Translations under genes and position numbers: made by a program
NCBI RefSeq assembly: GCF_020217025.1
Contig: NZ_JAIWOF010000049.1
Location: forward strand, 1 to 10,000
DNA length: 10,000 nucleotides
Origin: Flavobacterium sp.
GTDB lineage: Bacteria; Bacteroidota; Bacteroidia; Flavobacteriales; Flavobacteriaceae
Direction: 5' to 3'
In this document: one piece after another, positions 7,597-10,000 of the stretch
Layout: every line of letters starts with the position of its first letter
Numbering within the stretch: the first letter of the stretch is position 1
The notes under the pieces: model-generated
The model's database searches: none
The model's input: only the letters and a program-made list of their open reading frames with translations
Told to the model about the DNA's origin: nothing

Positions 7597-7627
7597 AACC
7601 TGCAAGGTTTTTAAAATCTTATAAGTT
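7597..7627. repeat. Degenerate palindrome between the fumarase gene and the small membrane-protein gene
   Basis: AACCTGCAAG (7597-7606) faces CTTATAAGTT (7618-7627) across an AT-rich 11-bp loop. On the minus strand nine of ten positions can pair when two G-U wobbles are counted. The right arm overlaps the stop codon of the 67-residue protein (7627-7629). There is no T tract after the hairpin on either strand, so it does not look like a standard intrinsic terminator. The left arm resembles AACCTGTAAG in the fumarase terminator (9 of 10). Confidence 0.5.
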
Positions 7628-7830
7628 TAGTTCACTATATAAATGATTAATCCGATTAGAGCCAAAAAAGTTATGAAACCAATTCTATTGTTCCAATTCT
7701 CTTTTTTAATTTGGTAAATAGGTTTCTTTCCTAAATAGAAAATCCATTTCATTATTATCCCAATCCATTTGAAGCTATCAAAAATGAATTGACCAATAAA
7801 TTCGACTAAAAATTCAAGTAAGGTATCCAT
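7627..7830 (-). CDS. Small hypothetical membrane protein coupled to the SpmAB-like gene
   Basis: This 67-residue protein is not one I recognise by family. Its N-terminal half (about 4-33) is a hydrophobic, aromatic segment with Phe and Trp at helical spacing. A basic stretch (KKPIYQIKKENWNNR, 35-49) follows, then a clear membrane helix (about 50-66) running almost to the C-terminus. The gene begins 3 bp after the TAG of the SpmA/SpmB-like gene, so the two are almost certainly co-transcribed and possibly translationally coupled. That arrangement supports a real gene and suggests a role with the larger membrane protein, but this is inference. The ATG at 7828-7830 is the natural start; a longer version would overlap the upstream gene. 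Confidence 0.7.
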   Translation of the reverse strand: MDTLLEFLVEFIGQFIFDSFKWIGIIMKWIFYLGKKPIYQIKKENWNNRIGFITFLALIGLIIYIVN

Positions 7831-7833
7831 CTT

Positions 7834-9273
7834 CTAAAAAAACCAACTCGCCACAAAAATCGCTGTAATCACACAGATTAAATCAACTAAAAGCATCATT
7901 CCTAGAGTATAACGGGTGTTTTTTACGTTGATACTTCCAAAATAAACAGCAATTACATAGAAAGTCGTTTCGGCACTACATTGGAAAATACAACTTAGTC
8001 TTCCCGTTAAGGAATCAGGTCCAAATTGTTTCATTGCATCAATCATAAAACCACGTGAACCACCTGAACTAAATGGACGCAACATTGCAACGGGAAGTGA
8101 ATCGGTAATTTCTTTAGCAACACCTAAATGTGCAAAAACAAACGAAATTCCGTAGCTGATATTTTCAAACAAACCACTATTTCTGAATAATGAAATTGCT
8201 ACTAACATTCCCATCACATAAGGGAAAATAGTTACTCCGGTTTTTAATCCGTTATTGGCTCCCGCTACAAAAGTGTCGAAAATCGTTGTTTTTTGTTCCA
8301 CGAATTTCTTCTCTTGAACGAAAGAAAATATCAAAGTTCCGCCGATAATCAAGATTAATAATAATCCCGAAAGGTTAGAAGTAAAGTAATTTTTTCCAAT
8401 TAAATCCAAACTGTTTACGTAGAATAATAATCCCACAATCGCTCCGATGACTCCCATTAAAGCCGCTAATAAAGAAGCACTTTTGAAGTTTACTTTTTGT
8501 TTGATTCCCACTAGAATAAAAGCGGCAATAGTTCCAACAAAAGAAGTAATAATACAAGGCAACATCACATCGGCTGGATTTGCTGCGTGTTCAGCTGCGC
8601 GATAACCAATAATGGATGTTGGGATTAATGTTAAACCAGCAGCATGCAAACACATGAACATGATTTGGGCATCACTGGCTCTATCTTTATCTGGATTTAA
8701 TTCTTGTAAACTTTGCATCGCTTTTAATCCAAACGGAGTTGCGGCTGAATCTAATCCTAAGAAGTTGGCTGAAAAATTCAACGTCATATAGGAAATCGAT
8801 TCGTGGTTTTTAGGAATCGAAGGAAAAACTTTAGCAAATAATGGACTTAATTTCTTAGCCAATCTTTCTGAAGCTCCTGAAATAATAAGTAGTTCCATTA
8901 TTCCACAGAAAAAGGATAAATAAGCAATCAAAGGCAGAATTAAATCAAACAAACTGCTTTTGGTCATAGGAAGTAAACCATCTGCTTTTTGTTTTCCGCT
9001 GTAGATTTTTACAGTTTGATTGTTGTAAACATAGGTAGTGTCTGCATCCTTTTCATTTTTATTAATAATGAATGTTTTGTCTTCCGCTTTTTGGACACTA
9101 TCTTGAACAAATTTCGGTACTTCTTTTAAATATTTTTCACCAATTAAAAGAGGTTCGCCTTGTTTTCCATTCAAAACATAATCAATAGAATAATATTGAG
9201 ATGAAAACAATCCGAAAACAATAAAAAAGATAGAAGATATAAATATTACTAACCAAAATCTGCTTAAAACCAT
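7834..9273 (-). CDS. Fused SpmA/SpmB-type nucleoside recognition (Gate) domain membrane protein
   Basis: Polytopic inner-membrane protein of 479 residues joining two Gate (nucleoside recognition) modules. In Bacillus these are the separate spore maturation proteins SpmA and SpmB. After a first helix (about 5-24) comes an extracytoplasmic loop of about 80 residues, rich in Lys, Asp and Gln. The SpmA-like half (about 105-320) has the signature NFSANFLGLDSAATPFGLKAM (166-186) and CLHAAGLTLIPTSIIGYR (208-225). The SpmB-like half (about 325-479) has LPVAMLRPFSSGGSRG (393-408) and CIFQCSAETTFYVIAVYFGS (428-447). All expected blocks are present, so it looks intact. The substrate is unknown. 'Nucleoside recognition' is a domain name and not a shown activity here, and Flavobacteriaceae do not sporulate. 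The start is the ATG at 9271-9273, with no in-frame alternative better placed before the first helix. Confidence 0.9.
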   Translation of the reverse strand: MVLSRFWLVIFISSIFFIVFGLFSSQYYSIDYVLNGKQGEPLLIGEKYLKEVPKFVQDSVQKAEDKTFIINKNEKDADTTYVYNNQTVKIYSGKQKADGLLPMTKSSLFDLILPLIAYLSFFCGIMELLIISGASERLAKKLSPLFAKVFPSIPKNHESISYMTLNFSANFLGLDSAATPFGLKAMQSLQELNPDKDRASDAQIMFMCLHAAGLTLIPTSIIGYRAAEHAANPADVMLPCIITSFVGTIAAFILVGIKQKVNFKSASLLAALMGVIGAIVGLLFYVNSLDLIGKNYFTSNLSGLLLILIIGGTLIFSFVQEKKFVEQKTTIFDTFVAGANNGLKTGVTIFPYVMGMLVAISLFRNSGLFENISYGISFVFAHLGVAKEITDSLPVAMLRPFSSGGSRGFMIDAMKQFGPDSLTGRLSCIFQCSAETTFYVIAVYFGSINVKNTRYTLGMMLLVDLICVITAIFVASWFF

Positions 9274-9472
9274 AAATTGATAATTTTTCGTAAATGTAGT
9301 GTATCTTAACTTTTAAAGAAAATTTTATTTTTATTAGATAAAAATCCATAAATGAAATATATTCAAGTTATTACATTTTTGAAAAAAGGATATTTATTTT
9401 TAAAACATTTTTTTAAGATTGTGAAAAAATTATATATTTGTTTCGTTAAATAACACTAATTAGCCCCAAAAA
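9274..9472. other. Divergent AT-rich intergenic region
   Basis: These 199 bp separate the minus-strand SpmAB-like gene from the plus-strand peptidase gene and should hold promoters for both. The peptidase side has a good -7 box at 9433-9440. On the other side, TACATTTA on the minus strand (9291-9298) matches TAnnTTTG except for the last base and has a TTTC 19 bp upstream, but it would leave a leader of only about a dozen bases. No small gene or RNA gene is seen. Confidence 0.5.
9433..9440 (+). promoter_or_regulatory. Bacteroidota-type -7 promoter box for the S8 peptidase gene
   Basis: TATATTTG is a perfect match to the phylum's TAnnTTTG consensus and lies 32 bp before the peptidase ATG, giving a leader of roughly 25 bases. 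At the -33 position there is only a T-run (TTTT at about 9409-9412, 20 bp spacing) in place of TTTG. In such AT-rich DNA chance matches occur, but the placement is right. Confidence 0.55.
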
Positions 9473-10000
9473 ATGAAAAAACAACAATTATTCGCATCTT
9501 TTCTTGTGTTTTTCTGTTCGTTTTCTTTTTCCCAAACTAAAGAAGATGTTGCTAAAATCACCAAGGATTATGATGTAGAAAAAATCCAACAGAAAATAAC
9601 CTACTTTCAAAAGTTGGAAGAAACAGAAAGAGCCAAAGCCATAGCAGTTGCTAATAAAAATGGCTGGCCAATTATTATTAAAGGAGAAAATGGTTCATTT
9701 CAAGAGTTAATGAAATTAACGCCTGATGGTTTTCCTATTTATTATGCAACAACAAATGTAGCTGCTGCAAGATCAACTAGAGCTAATTTTTTAAATACCG
9801 GTGGTGGACTAGGGTTAACCTTAGACGGACAAGGTATGGTGGCTCGTGTATGGGATGGAGGTACAGTGCGTAGATCTCATAGTGGATTTGGAGGAAGAGT
9901 AACAACAGTTGACGATGTTTCAGGAACAACATACAGCGATCATGGAACACATGTTACAGGTACAATTATTGCACTACCTTGGAATGCTGGCTCAGCTGGT
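9473..10000 (+). CDS. Secreted S8 (subtilisin-like) serine peptidase, 3'-truncated
   Basis: The first 176 residues of an exported subtilase; the frame is open to the right edge. Residues 1-20 form a typical Sec signal peptide: MKKQ, then a hydrophobic core, ending SFSFSQ with probable cleavage before Gln21. A pro-region of roughly 90 residues follows (21-110), rich in Lys and Glu at its start. The catalytic domain then begins, with the Asp motif ARVWDGG (124-130, Asp128) and the His motif SDHGTHVTGT (155-164, His157). The catalytic Ser block lies beyond the window. Flavobacterial relatives often end in a type IX secretion sorting domain and are sent to the surface or medium; whether this one does cannot be seen. 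The ATG at 9473 sits directly before the signal peptide and 32 bp after a good -7 box. Confidence 0.9.
   Translation, partial: MKKQQLFASFLVFFCSFSFSQTKEDVAKITKDYDVEKIQQKITYFQKLEETERAKAIAVANKNGWPIIIKGENGSFQELMKLTPDGFPIYYATTNVAAARSTRANFLNTGGGLGLTLDGQGMVARVWDGGTVRRSHSGFGGRVTTVDDVSGTTYSDHGTHVTGTIIALPWNAGSAG

Noticed and set aside
7552..7605. Extension of fumarase by 18 codons to a TTG start at 7605
   Set aside because: The added sequence comes from a spacer overlapping a palindromic repeat. The ATG at 7551 gives the family's normal length and cysteine positions.
8375..8557. 60-residue minus-strand frame inside the SpmAB-like gene
   Set aside because: Overlaps conserved membrane segments of the real gene in another frame; nothing supports its translation.

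Overview
The window looks like chromosomal DNA from a Bacteroidota species, most likely family Flavobacteriaceae (Flavobacterium or a close relative). The evidence is the low GC content, the near absence of Shine-Dalgarno sequences, a TAnnTTTG-type promoter before the last gene, and spacers carrying short degenerate palindromes and the 10-mer AGTGTTCAGT. The proteins also read as flavobacterial: a PBP1A-type transglycosylase/transpeptidase, ScoA/ScoB, an RlmI-like methyltransferase, class I fumarase, a fused SpmA/SpmB membrane protein and a secreted subtilisin. The genus is an inference; no 16S or other marker is present.

Layout. Positions 1-4879 hold four plus-strand housekeeping genes: a bifunctional class A penicillin-binding protein cut by the left edge, the two subunits of a 3-oxoacid CoA-transferase, and a 23S rRNA methyltransferase. 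A palindromic repeat element lies between scoB and the methyltransferase. From 4880 to 5884 there is a very AT-rich stretch with repeat fragments and two small unrecognised membrane-protein genes. The second gene appears to have lost one T in a T tract, which cuts off its C-terminus. A hairpin terminator at about 5880-5922 separates these from the minus-strand genes. Those are class I fumarase (5950-7551) and a two-gene unit in which a 479-residue SpmA/SpmB fusion is followed 3 bp later by a 67-residue membrane protein. A 199-bp divergent spacer (9274-9472) then leads to a plus-strand S8 peptidase that runs off the right edge.

How the genes fit together. ScoA and ScoB form one enzyme that moves CoA between succinyl-CoA and acetoacetate, and fumarase is a TCA-cycle enzyme, so both touch central carbon metabolism but sit in separate transcription units. 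The PBP builds peptidoglycan, the methyltransferase acts on the ribosome, and the peptidase is exported. The window is mostly ordinary core genome. I see no defence island, mobile element, CRISPR array, tRNA or rRNA, and no clear new system. The points worth a second look are the frameshifted small gene, the spacer repeats and the SpmAB/small-protein pair.
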